Translations under genes and position numbers: made by a program
Part shown: in pieces, positions 1 to 6,313 of the stretch
How positions within the stretch are numbered: position 1 is the stretch's first letter
How the letters are laid out: each line of letters begins with the position of its first letter
The notes under the pieces: model-generated
Databases searched by the model: none
The model's input: the letters and a program-made list of their open reading frames with translations, nothing else
What the model was told of the DNA's origin: nothing
Origin: Bacillota bacterium
GTDB taxonomy: Bacteria; Bacillota_C; Negativicutes; Sporomusales; Sporomusaceae
NCBI GenBank assembly: GCA_023441125.1
Contig: JAEZQV010000330.1
Span: 1-8,167 of the forward strand
DNA length: 8,167 bases
Direction of reading: 5' to 3'

Positions 1-1055
1 TGGACCAGCACGCTGTCCTGTACTGGGGCTGTTATGCGCTGGTGGCACTGGCGCCCTTTGCCGCCAGACTGGGCAGGGCCTATTTTCCCGGCTTGTTTAC
101 CGACTGGGTTACGGTGACCGGCAATTACTGGCTGGCAGCATTGTATTATCTCTTTTTCGGCTGGCTGATTATTGACCTGGTGCGGTTAGTGCTTCGGTTA
201 TTTGCGGTGGCGCCTGGTGTGTGGCAGCAGCCGCCGGCCCTGCTGGGGTTCGGGGTGCTGGCTGCGGTAGCGGTCCTGCTGGCGTATGGAGTATGGAATG
301 CCCATCAGCCCCGGCTGCATCACTACGATCTAACCATCAACAAAGCGGCGCCCGGTCTGCCTGCTTTGCATGCGGTTATGGTATCGGACATTCATCTGGG
401 GGTGATGGTTGATAATAAACGTCTGGAGGACCTGGTAAGCCGGATCAATGCACTGGCGCCGGATATCGTGTTCTTGGCCGGCGATACCATCGATGAGGAT
501 GTCAGCCGGTTTGTGGAGCAAAAAATGCCGGCAGTACTGGGAAAATTGCACGCCAAATACGGGGTGTACGCCGTGATGGGCAATCATGAGTATCTTGGCG
601 GCAATGGCCAGCTGGCTGTTGAATACCTGCAGCAGGCCGGCGTCAGAGTGCTTCGGGACCGGTACTGGCAAGTCAATGACCAGTTTTATGTAGTCGGCCG
701 GGATGACCGCATGCTGGAACGGGTGGCCGGAAAAGGCCGTCTGCCCCTGGCCGAGGTTATGAACGGAGTAGACCGGAATTTGCCTGTGCTGTTATTGGAT
801 CATCAACCCTTTAATCTGGCCGAGGCCCAGCAAAACGGCGTGGACTTGCAACTGTCAGGCCATACTCACCATGGGCAGTTTTTTCCCAATAACCTGGTGA
901 CCGAGCGTTTGTTTGAAGTCGATTGGGGTTATGTGCAAAAAAATGGCTATCAGGCTATTGTATCCTGCGGCTACGGCACCTGGGGACCGCCGATCCGGAT
1001 CGGAAATTATCCGGAGATTGTGGATATAACGATTACTTTTGCCGGTTCTCATTAG
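1..1055 (+). CDS. Membrane-anchored metallophosphoesterase, 5'-truncated by the window edge
   Basis: Calcineurin-like metallophosphoesterase of the YkuE/YaeI type. These are dinuclear-metal hydrolases of phosphate mono- or diesters; the substrate here cannot be told. The conserved blocks are present in order: D-x-H (DIHLG, Asp codon at 387), GD (GDTID, Asp at 483), GNHE (Asn at 582), an LDHQP histidine block near 810, and GHTHHGQ (first His at 861). Upstream are about three hydrophobic stretches (roughly 20-75, 120-215 and 235-300), so the enzyme is a membrane protein with a C-terminal catalytic domain. The frame is open from base 3 to the window edge with no stop and no clear ribosome site at the internal GTG at 42, so the true start most likely lies upstream. 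The stop is TAG at 1053-1055. I see no terminator before the repeat region that follows. Confidence 0.9.
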   Translation, partial: DQHAVLYWGCYALVALAPFAARLGRAYFPGLFTDWVTVTGNYWLAALYYLFFGWLIIDLVRLVLRLFAVAPGVWQQPPALLGFGVLAAVAVLLAYGVWNAHQPRLHHYDLTINKAAPGLPALHAVMVSDIHLGVMVDNKRLEDLVSRINALAPDIVFLAGDTIDEDVSRFVEQKMPAVLGKLHAKYGVYAVMGNHEYLGGNGQLAVEYLQQAGVRVLRDRYWQVNDQFYVVGRDDRMLERVAGKGRLPLAEVMNGVDRNLPVLLLDHQPFNLAEAQQNGVDLQLSGHTHHGQFFPNNLVTERLFEVDWGYVQKNGYQAIVSCGYGTWGPPIRIGNYPEIVDITITFAGSH

Positions 1056-1100
1056 TTATGAATCCGGCACCGCATTCTTGGAAGCTCCTCTTAAAAAACC

Positions 1101-1150
1101 GAAGAGACAAGGGGACGGGAAGAGACAAGGGGGAAGAGACAAGGGGACGG
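1101..1150 (+). repeat. G-rich tandem repeats, left flank of the transposase unit
   Basis: The 14-mer GAAGAGACAAGGGG occurs three times, starting at 1101, 1119 and 1133. The first and third copies continue into ACGG. Spacing is irregular (18 then 14). The C-rich repeats to the right of the transposase (1963-2004) are diverged inverted relatives, sharing GGGACG and GACA in reverse complement. Such arrays are expected as targets or ends of REP-associated transposases; that role is inferred. Confidence 0.75.
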
Positions 1151-1162
1151 TGGATATGTCTT
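1144..1162 (+). repeat. Left arm of 19-nt inverted repeat
   Basis: GGGACGGTGGATATGTCTT matches the reverse complement of 1950-1968 (GGGACGGTGGTTACGTCTT) at 17 of 19 positions. The inner end touches the putative -35 element of the transposase promoter, so protein binding here could also affect its expression (inference). Confidence 0.8.
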
Positions 1163-1189
1163 GAAAAAGCGAAGGCGAAGTGTTAAGAT
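1161..1189 (+). promoter_or_regulatory. Candidate promoter of the transposase gene
   Basis: TTGAAA (1161-1166), a 17-nt spacer, then TAAGAT (1184-1189). Transcription would start near 1196, giving a very short leader that begins at the ribosome site GAGGTG (1196-1201). Spacing is ideal but the -10 is only 4/6. Confidence 0.4.
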
Positions 1190-1207
1190 GTAATTGAGGT
1201 GAAAAAT

Positions 1208-1951
1208 ATGGCAAGGAATGCGCGAACAAAAAGCGAAAGTCATATATATCATATAATGATTAGGGGAATAAATAGACAATTAATAGCGGTGGACGAAGAG
1301 GATAATCAAAGATTAAAAGAAGTTATGAGGCAATGCAAAGAAATATGTGGCTATGAACTGTATGGATATTGCTTTTTAGGGAATCACATTCATTTGCTCA
1401 TGAAAGAGGGCAAAGAAAGCCTGGAGCAAATATTTAAGAGAATAGGTTCGAGATACGTATATTATTTTAATCAAAAATACAAAAGAATAGGTCATTTATT
1501 TCAGGATCGGTTCAAGAGTGAGCCAATAAATGATGATAGCTATTTATTAACTGTGTTAACTTACATACACAACAATCCGGTCAAAGCGGGCTTAAATAAA
1601 ACGGCGGCAGAATATAAATGGAGCAGCTATGGAGAATATTTGGAGGAAAGTAGCCTGATTGATGCTACATTTATATTAGGGATGATAACGAAAGAACAAT
1701 TTATAGAATTGCATAAAGCAGAAGGGCAGGTTAAGGTTCTAGATATCGGAGAGGATAATTTTAGAACGACGGATGCAGAAGCTGTGCAAATAGTTAAAGA
1801 ACTTTGCGGAGTAGATGTTTGGGAGCTTGCGGGTATGGATATAACAAAACGGAATTCATATATAAAGAAACTACGTAATAGAGGTATTTCTATCCGGCAA
1901 ATATCACGCATAACAGGAATTAGCAAAGGGATTATTGAGAGGGTGGGATAA
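1208..1951 (+). CDS. REP-associated / IS200-like Y1 transposase (RAYT)
   Basis: A 247-residue single-strand DNA transposase of the HUH/Y1 superfamily. Visible marks are the N-terminal block MARNARTKSESHIYHIMIRG, the HUH-type metal motif GNHIHLL (His60, His62), and the tyrosine-helix region RYVYYFN (Tyr83 is the likely nucleophile, Tyr85/86 alternatives). The family block RIGHLFQDRFKS and YIHNNPVKAG follow. Residues about 225-247 (ISIRQISRITGISKGIIE) resemble a helix-turn-helix, as in longer Firmicute members that carry a C-terminal DNA-binding domain. ATG 1208 is preferred over the in-frame GTG at 1199, because GAGGTG at 1196-1201 is a well-placed ribosome site for 1208 and the GTG lies inside it. 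The frame looks intact with no key residue missing, so it may be active. Unlike true IS200/IS605 elements, no accessory tnpB is present. Confidence 0.9.
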   Translation: MARNARTKSESHIYHIMIRGINRQLIAVDEEDNQRLKEVMRQCKEICGYELYGYCFLGNHIHLLMKEGKESLEQIFKRIGSRYVYYFNQKYKRIGHLFQDRFKSEPINDDSYLLTVLTYIHNNPVKAGLNKTAAEYKWSSYGEYLEESSLIDATFILGMITKEQFIELHKAEGQVKVLDIGEDNFRTTDAEAVQIVKELCGVDVWELAGMDITKRNSYIKKLRNRGISIRQISRITGISKGIIERVG

Positions 1952-1968
1952 GACGTAACCACCGTCCC
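1950..1968 (-). repeat. Right arm of 19-nt inverted repeat
   Basis: Reverse complement of the left arm 1144-1162 with two mismatches. It begins within the transposase stop codon (TAA 1949-1951), so gene and end signal are packed together. Confidence 0.8.
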
Positions 1969-2004
1969 TCTGTCCTCCGTCCCTCTGTCCTCTGTGTCCT
2001 CTGT
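1963..2004 (+). repeat. C-rich tandem repeats, right flank of the transposase unit
   Basis: CGTCCCTCTGTCCTC is repeated exactly with a 15-nt period at 1963-1977 and 1978-1992, followed by a degenerate partial copy (TGTGTCCTCTGT, 1993-2004). Inverted in orientation relative to the left G-rich array. Confidence 0.75.
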
Positions 2005-2047
2005 ATTGGCAATCATTGCTAAGCCGATTCTAAAGGAAATCTAAAAA

Positions 2048-2075
2048 TAGCCATGTAAGATGAATTAAGTATAAA
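2048..2075 (+). promoter_or_regulatory. Weak candidate promoter for the outer-membrane protein gene
   Basis: TAGCCA (2048-2053), a 16-nt spacer and TATAAA (2070-2075). The -35 matches consensus at 4/6. This is the best sigma-70-like pair I see in the 2005-2162 gap and would give a leader of about 80 nt. Confidence 0.28.
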
Positions 2076-2162
2076 TATTTTCCGGGTAATTGCCTGAAGC
2101 TTCGCCAATACTCAGAAAGCTATGGTGGAGCTGTTACAATTCGTATGAGGGAGGTTTTTTCA

Positions 2163-2657
2163 ATGAAGAAAGGTTTACTTATTTTGGGTGCTTTCATTAC
2201 TATGAGCACGGCCACAGGTTTTGCTGCTCCGCTTAATGATCTGGGGAACGAGCAGACGGCGGTAGGCATAAGTGGTGATACGTTTTATCTGGAGCACAAA
2301 TTTGGCGACCGCTTTACGCTGGGATATCAGTCAATGGACCGTGATTACTATGGTGATATGAAGGACATCTATGGACAGTACCAGTTTACCAGCAATCTCA
2401 GAGGCATAATTGGCAGCCGGGATTTTGATTACCGGGATTCCGCCACATATCTTGGATTAGGCCTGCAGGGGTCATTAGCGCCCAACCTGAAGGGTTATAC
2501 GTCCTTCCTTGCCGGCGATAAATTTAACGAATTGCAGGTGGGAGCCGGCTTTAAATTAGCCAGCAATGTGGATCTCAATGCTACATACACCAATTTTATG
2601 CCTGACCGCGGCTCGGACAAGGATGAATTTGCCGTTGGCGCAACCTTTAAGTTCTAA
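2163..2657 (+). CDS. Small secreted beta-barrel-like protein, probably outer membrane
   Basis: A 164-residue protein. Residues 1-22 form a typical signal peptide (MKKG, hydrophobic core LLILGAFITM, cleavage near GFAA-P). The mature part alternates short amphipathic, glycine- and aromatic-rich stretches (TFYLEHKF, RFTLGYQSM, IYGQYQF, YLGLGLQGSL, LQVGAGFKL, VDLNATYTNF, FAVGATFKF) with charged turns. This is the pattern of a small 8- to 10-strand barrel. It ends in Phe, as the C-terminal beta-signal read by the BAM machinery does. The start is ATG 2163, with AGGGAGG at 2148-2154 upstream; the in-frame ATG at 2145 precedes that site and is rejected. It stands alone, followed by a strong terminator. 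I do not recognise a named family. A function beyond an outer-membrane location cannot be given, and the barrel call is by pattern only. Confidence 0.8.
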   Translation: MKKGLLILGAFITMSTATGFAAPLNDLGNEQTAVGISGDTFYLEHKFGDRFTLGYQSMDRDYYGDMKDIYGQYQFTSNLRGIIGSRDFDYRDSATYLGLGLQGSLAPNLKGYTSFLAGDKFNELQVGAGFKLASNVDLNATYTNFMPDRGSDKDEFAVGATFKF

Positions 2658-2735
2658 GCTTCGCCAGGCATATTGCAATACGTTTTCGCCAGATTTATAA
2701 ACGATCTATTTTCCTAAGCTTAATACCTTTAAAAG

Positions 2736-2776
2736 AAATCCGCCTTATTTCCAAATAAAATAACGGCGGATTTTTC
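2736..2776 (+). terminator. Intrinsic terminator, probably bidirectional, between convergent genes
   Basis: AAATCCGCC (2736-2744) plus TTATTT (2745-2750) pair with AAATAA (2758-2763) and GGCGGATTT (2765-2773), with one bulged C at 2764 and a 7-nt loop. A T-rich tract follows (2771-2775, then CTT). On the minus strand the stem is followed by a T-rich stretch too (complement of 2727-2734), so it can also serve the convergent mutT gene. Confidence 0.88.
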
Positions 2777-2790
2777 TTGCGTTTATTACA

Positions 2791-3183
2791 TTATAGTAGG
2801 GTAAGGACCATCTGCAGTTTATTAACAAAGGGTATATCCGCCGGAGCAAAATCAAACTGCTTTAAATCAGCGGGCGTAGCCCACGCGATTGCATCATGGG
2901 AACGAAGCTCGATTTCGCCGGAGCTCCAGGCGGCGAAGTAGGCCTGCAGATGAACAGTCTTAGCGGGGTAAGCATAGATGCTGTCCGCAAAAAAATCACC
3001 GACCAGGATGGTAATGCCTAATTCTTCTTTTATTTCACGCTGGAGACATTCCGCCGGCGTTTCGCCCTGTTCAATTTTTCCGCCGGGGAATTCCCATTTG
3101 CCGGCTAACGGATCGCCTGCCGGCCGGCGGGCGATAAGAATCTTTCCGTTATGGTGGATTATAGCGGCAGTAACTTCAAGCAT
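2791..3183 (-). CDS. mutT: MutT-type Nudix hydrolase (8-oxo-dGTP diphosphatase)
   Basis: A 130-residue Nudix protein, close to the usual MutT length (about 129). The Nudix box fits Gx5Ex7REUxEExGU exactly: Gly35, Glu41, Arg49-Glu50 and Glu53-Glu54-Leu-Gly56-Ile. The glutamates bind the metal that activates hydrolysis of the nucleoside triphosphate to monophosphate and pyrophosphate. Before it, ILIARRP and GKWEFPGGK are the MutT-type strand and substrate-side motifs. The C-terminal WATPADLKQFDFAPAD block also fits MutT. The expected job is clearing oxidised dGTP from the nucleotide pool; related (d)NTPs are possible. The start is ATG at 3183, with AAGGTG five bases upstream (3189-3194). The frame stays open to 3300 but that extension has no family similarity or ribosome site. 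Single gene, convergent with the upstream outer-membrane protein gene. Confidence 0.92.
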   Translation of the reverse strand: MLEVTAAIIHHNGKILIARRPAGDPLAGKWEFPGGKIEQGETPAECLQREIKEELGITILVGDFFADSIYAYPAKTVHLQAYFAAWSSGEIELRSHDAIAWATPADLKQFDFAPADIPFVNKLQMVLTLL

Positions 3184-3281
3184 GGTTTCACCTTTCACTA
3201 TGGAATCGTTGCCTACTAAAGGCGGCGGGGTTGACGCCAATGAATGCTTCGAGCGACTGCAATATGTGCTGGAAATATCCC

Positions 3282-3310
3282 TTAACAGCGCTAGTAACAT
3301 TTACTATAAC
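3282..3310 (+). promoter_or_regulatory. Promoter-like sequence of an orphan transcription unit
   Basis: TTAACA (3282-3287, 5/6), a 17-nt spacer, TATAAC (3305-3310, 5/6), pointing right and with no gene before the terminator at 3384-3426. Predicted start near 3317. The same bases on the minus strand read TATAGT (3308-3303), a possible but weaker -10 for mutT. Confidence 0.5.
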
Positions 3311-3316
3311 TAAGTA

Positions 3317-3426
3317 TTTCCTTAACAACTACCAAGCAATGCTTGCTGAGCTTATGAAATTAAATGAGTGACAATTTTACCGGAATCGGGAAGCAAGGCA
3401 AATGTCTTCTTGCTTGCCGATTTTTT
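3317..3426 (+). ncRNA. Candidate small RNA or leader upstream of the metal operon
   Basis: About 110 nt between a promoter-like sequence and a strong terminator. The only ATG starts give MKLNE-stop (3355) or a 25-codon frame from 3364 without a ribosome site. CAAGCAATGCTTG (3333-3345) is a palindrome, and CTTGCT (3342-3347) can also pair with AGCAAG (3392-3397) in the terminator's left arm, so an alternative fold that breaks the terminator is possible. No known RNA family recognised. Expression is unproven. Confidence 0.35.
3384..3426 (+). terminator. Strong intrinsic terminator abutting the sensor promoter
   Basis: AATCGGGAAGCAAG (3384-3397) pairs with CTTGCTTGCCGATT (3409-3422), 13 of 14 pairs with one G-G mismatch, an 11-nt loop and six T (3421-3426). 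It works only rightward. No rightward gene precedes it, so it ends either the candidate RNA above or read-through. It lies two bases from the -35 of the next promoter and would insulate the metal operon. Confidence 0.85.
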
Positions 3427-3427
3427 A

Positions 3428-3456
3428 TTGACACATACTAAAAATAAGCATAGAAT
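3428..3456 (+). promoter_or_regulatory. Sigma-70-type promoter of the metal sensor-ATPase operon
   Basis: A perfect TTGACA (3428-3433), a 17-nt spacer and TAGAAT (3451-3456, 5/6). Transcription would start near 3463, inside the operator-like repeat. Confidence 0.85.
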
Positions 3457-3457
3457 A

Positions 3458-3482
3458 ACATATGAACATATAATCACATGAT
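3458..3482 (+). promoter_or_regulatory. Candidate operator for the ArsR/SmtB-type sensor
   Basis: ACATATGA, ACATATAA and ACATGATG follow one another at 3458, 3466 and 3476, covering the predicted transcription start. Within this, TGAACA-N4-ATCACA (3463-3478) resembles the imperfect TGAACA-N4-TTCA inverted repeat known for SmtB-family operators. Symmetry is weak; position directly after the -10 and before the repressor gene is the main support. Confidence 0.5.
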
Positions 3483-3496
3483 GTGAGGTGGATGCC

Positions 3497-3868
3497 ATGA
3501 TGGCATTGGAAAAAGATCTTTGTGAAGAACGCTGCTGTCATCCCCAGACAATCTGTCTGGCCAGAGCGGCTATGCTGGATGACCGCCGGGTACAGGATTT
3601 GGCGGAGATGTTTAAAATATTGGGTGATCCGACCAGGATAAAAATACTGCATGCCCTGTCCAGACAAGAGCTGTGTGTGTGCGATATTGCCGAGACACTG
3701 GGGATGAACCAGTCGGCCGTGTCGCATCAATTGCGCACCCTGCGGGGCGCCAGGCTGGTAAAGTTCCGTAAAGACGGCAAAGAAGCCTGGTATTCACTGG
3801 ATGATGACCATGTAATTTCTTTGATGTGCCAGGGCCTGGAGCATATTTCGCATATAGGCGGGAGGTAA
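3497..3868 (+). CDS. cadC: ArsR/SmtB-family metal-responsive repressor, CadC/CzrA type
   Basis: A 123-residue winged-helix repressor expected to sit on the operator just upstream and leave it when Cd(II), Pb(II) or Zn(II) binds. The recognition region is AETLGMNQSAVSHQLRTLR (about 65-83), followed by the wing KFRKDGKEAWYSL. Two sets of metal ligands are visible. One is the CadC-like alpha3N set: Cys60-Val-Cys62 in ELCVCD plus N-terminal cysteines 9, 13, 14 and 20. The other is an alpha5 set: Asp103-x-His105 and His116-x2-His119, the CzrA spacing. The start is ATG 3497 (ATG 3500 equally possible) behind GAGGTGG at 3485-3491; the GTG at 3488 lies in that site. The stop is 5 nt before the ATPase gene, so the two are co-transcribed. 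The symbol rests on motif type and context; a Zn-preferring CzrA/SmtB-like role is the alternative. Confidence 0.88.
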   Translation: MMALEKDLCEERCCHPQTICLARAAMLDDRRVQDLAEMFKILGDPTRIKILHALSRQELCVCDIAETLGMNQSAVSHQLRTLRGARLVKFRKDGKEAWYSLDDDHVISLMCQGLEHISHIGGR

Positions 3869-3873
3869 CCATT

Positions 3874-6300
3874 ATGCAGAAGCGGGAAAATACCGACTGC
3901 GGCTGTTCATGCTGCAGCGGCGAGGCGGCGCTTGCGGCCGGTGACTGCGGCGTTCTGCCTGCGGCGGCACTGGCTGAGAGCACTTTTGAAGTCGGCGGCC
4001 TGGATTGTGCCGACTGTGCCGCCAAAGTGGAGCAGGCTGTCCGCCGTCTTAACGGGGTGAGGGAGGCCAGGTTGAATTTTGTCGCCGCTAAACTAAAAGT
4101 AAATTATGACAGTACTGTTGTGCAGAGTGACGATATTCTCCGGATTATTACCGGGTTTGGCTACAGCGCGGCGCTGGCGCCGGCGGGAAAGCCGGGGACG
4201 CAGACAACGGTGTTTCGTTTATCCGGCCTGGATTGCGCCGACTGTGCGGCTAAGCTGGAAAAACGTATTGCCGCCCTGACGGGCGTGCAGGCGGTGACGC
4301 TCAATTTTGGTGCCGGTAAAATGACGGTGGAACACACCATTCGGGCTCAGGACATTATCGTCGCGGTTGAACAGGCCGGCTACCAGGCGATCACGGACAG
4401 CGAGGCCGGCCAGGCCGCCCGGCAGGAAGTTGTTTGGTGGCGTAAACCGCGGATGCTGGCGACAATTGGTTCAGGCCTGCTGGTGGCGCTGGCGATGGCA
4501 CTGGAGTGGGCCGGAACCGGTGAGGAGCTGCTTGTTTCCTGTTATGTTCTGGCTATGCTTACCGGCGGTTACCATGTGGCGAAAAGCGGCTTATACAGTC
4601 TTAGAAGCCTGACGCCGGACACCAATTTCCTCATGGTAATTGCCGTTATCGGCGCGGCGGCCATCGGCGAGTGGAGCGAAGGCGCCACCGTTGTCTTTCT
4701 CTTTTCGCTGGGCAATGCTTTGCAGGCTTATACACTGGATAAGACCCGCACTTCCATCCGGGCCTTGATGGAACTGGCGCCGCGGGAAGCACTGGTTTCA
4801 CGGAACGGTGAGGAACTGCGGCTGCCGGTTGAGGAAATCGCCGTCGGTGATGTCATACAGGTCAAGCCCGGGGAACGGATTGCCATGGACGGCACTGTGC
4901 AAAGCGGTATCTCGGCGGTCAATCAGGCCGCCATTACCGGGGAGTCCATGGCGGTGGAAAAACAGGCGGGTGACTTGGTATATGCCGGCACCGTCAATGA
5001 GCAGGGCGCTTTAACCATCGTTGTCACCAAGCTGGCCGCCGACTCGACCCTGGCTAAAATCATGCATATGGTAGAAGAGGCTCAGGCCGAAAAGGCGCCT
5101 TTGCAGCAGGTGGTGGACGTTTTTGCCAAATACTATACCCCGGCGGTCATTGTGGCTGCTGTGGGGCTGACAGTCATACCGCCGCTCTTTTTTGAGCAGC
5201 CCTTTGCCCTTTGGTTTTACCGGTCTTTGGTGCTTCTGGTCATCTCCTGCCCGTGCGCCCTGGTTATTTCCACACCGGTCTCTATTGTTTCGGCCATTGG
5301 CAATGCTTCCCGCCGCGGCGTGCTCATCAAGGGCGGGGCGTACCTTGAACAGATGGGAAAAATCCGCGCCATGGCTTTCGACAAGACCGGTACGCTGACA
5401 GTCGGCAAACCCAAGGTAACTGATGTTGCCAGCTGGGTGGACGCTATGCAGGATGAGGATGTACTGATTATGGCCGCCGCTGTGGAAAAATGGTCGGAAC
5501 ATCCGCTGGCCGAAGCCGTAGTGGCGCAGGCAGGCAATAAGAAGCTGCCGCCGGTAACGAACTTTAAAGCGCTTGTCGGCAGAGGGGCGCAAGCCGAACT
5601 GGCAGGCCGGACTGTCTATGTGGGCAATGTACGGCTGTTTGAGGAATTAGGCTTTACACTTGCCGACCGGGAATCCTATTTATCGCAATTGGAGCAGCAG
5701 GGAAAAACTGTCATGCTGGTAGGTGCCGGGCAGGAAATCTACGGCATCATTGCCGTAGCCGATACGGTGCGTGCCGCCAGCGCCGACGCTGTAGCCGCGC
5801 TCAAGGCGGCCGGCGTCGAGCAGGTTGTCATGCTGACCGGGGATAACAACCGGGTAGCCCAAGCTATTGCGCAGAAAACCGGCGTGGACGCCTTCTATGC
5901 TGAACTTTTGCCGGCCGACAAAGTTAGCGCTTTGCAGCAAATGATTGGCCAGTACGGCAAGGTGGCGATGGTTGGGGACGGTATCAACGACGCGCCGGCA
6001 TTGGCGACGGCGAGTGTGGGGGTTGCCATGGGCGTGGCCGGTTCGGATTCTGCCCTGGAAACGGCGGATATTGCCCTTATGGCGGATGATTTGGGTAAAC
6101 TTGCCTACGTGATGCGGCTCAGCCGCAAAACCGTGGCCGTCATCAAACAAAACATATCGTTCTCCCTGCTGCTGAAGCTGCTGTTTGTAATTGGTACTTT
6201 TTTTGGTTTTGTTAATCTTTGGCTGGCGGTACTGGCCGATACCGGAGCGGCCTTGCTGGTAACGCTGAACGGCATGCGGCTGGTGCGGGAACTCAAATAG
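3874..6300 (+). CDS. cadA: P1B-2-type heavy-metal exporting ATPase (Cd/Zn/Pb)
   Basis: An 808-residue inner-membrane pump that exports divalent soft metals using ATP. In order: a Cys-rich tail (Cys9, 11, 13, 14, 25); two heavy-metal-associated domains, each with LDCADCAAK (Cys45/48 and Cys121/124); and membrane helices from about 193. Then come the actuator TGES (355-358), Cys459-Pro-Cys461 in the transport helix, DKTGT with the phosphorylated Asp503, the SEHP block (His543), TGDN (655-658) and GDGIND (701-706). In the last helices Lys768 and Asp789 (in DTG) are 21 apart, the same spacing as the Zn/Cd-selective Lys and Asp of ZntA. That separates it from Cu pumps. The start is ATG 3874, behind GGGAGG at 3860-3865; an in-frame ATG at 3826 lies within the sensor gene and adds residues unlike the family. 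Expressed with the sensor, hence metal-inducible. zntA would be an equally fair name. Confidence 0.95.
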   Translation: MQKRENTDCGCSCCSGEAALAAGDCGVLPAAALAESTFEVGGLDCADCAAKVEQAVRRLNGVREARLNFVAAKLKVNYDSTVVQSDDILRIITGFGYSAALAPAGKPGTQTTVFRLSGLDCADCAAKLEKRIAALTGVQAVTLNFGAGKMTVEHTIRAQDIIVAVEQAGYQAITDSEAGQAARQEVVWWRKPRMLATIGSGLLVALAMALEWAGTGEELLVSCYVLAMLTGGYHVAKSGLYSLRSLTPDTNFLMVIAVIGAAAIGEWSEGATVVFLFSLGNALQAYTLDKTRTSIRALMELAPREALVSRNGEELRLPVEEIAVGDVIQVKPGERIAMDGTVQSGISAVNQAAITGESMAVEKQAGDLVYAGTVNEQGALTIVVTKLAADSTLAKIMHMVEEAQAEKAPLQQVVDVFAKYYTPAVIVAAVGLTVIPPLFFEQPFALWFYRSLVLLVISCPCALVISTPVSIVSAIGNASRRGVLIKGGAYLEQMGKIRAMAFDKTGTLTVGKPKVTDVASWVDAMQDEDVLIMAAAVEKWSEHPLAEAVVAQAGNKKLPPVTNFKALVGRGAQAELAGRTVYVGNVRLFEELGFTLADRESYLSQLEQQGKTVMLVGAGQEIYGIIAVADTVRAASADAVAALKAAGVEQVVMLTGDNNRVAQAIAQKTGVDAFYAELLPADKVSALQQMIGQYGKVAMVGDGINDAPALATASVGVAMGVAGSDSALETADIALMADDLGKLAYVMRLSRKTVAVIKQNISFSLLLKLLFVIGTFFGFVNLWLAVLADTGAALLVTLNGMRLVRELK

Positions 6301-6313
6301 AGAACACAGCTTG

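Larger units (their letters stand above)
1101..2004 (+). mobile_element. RAYT/IS200-like transposase unit with inverted flanking repeats
   Basis: One Y1 transposase gene sits between inverted repeat families: G-rich tandem copies on the left (1101-1150), C-rich tandem copies on the right (1963-2004), and a 19-nt inverted repeat immediately around the gene (1144-1162 and 1950-1968). The gene is visibly more AT-rich than the neighbouring genes, which suggests a separate origin. No target-site duplication is evident; Y1 transposases do not normally make one. The outer boundaries are approximate, set by where the repeats fade. Confidence 0.7.

Noticed and set aside
1058..1186. Short frame MNPAPHSWKLL... 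running through the G-rich repeats
   Set aside because: No ribosome site, and most of it is translated repeat DNA (DKGTG, RDKGEE).
2097..2666. AAGCTTCGCCA at 2097-2107 and 2656-2666, on both sides of the outer-membrane protein gene
   Set aside because: An 11-base match is expected by chance a few times in a window this size, and no longer flanking similarity or pairing is seen.
3184..3300. N-terminal extension of the Nudix protein by 39 codons
   Set aside because: The well-placed AAGGTG and the family start MLEVTAAII fix the start at 3183; the extension has no similarity to MutT.
5011..5592. 193-codon minus-strand open frame within the ATPase gene
   Set aside because: Entirely inside the ATPase coding region with its CPC and DKTGT motifs; a frame shadow in GC-rich DNA.
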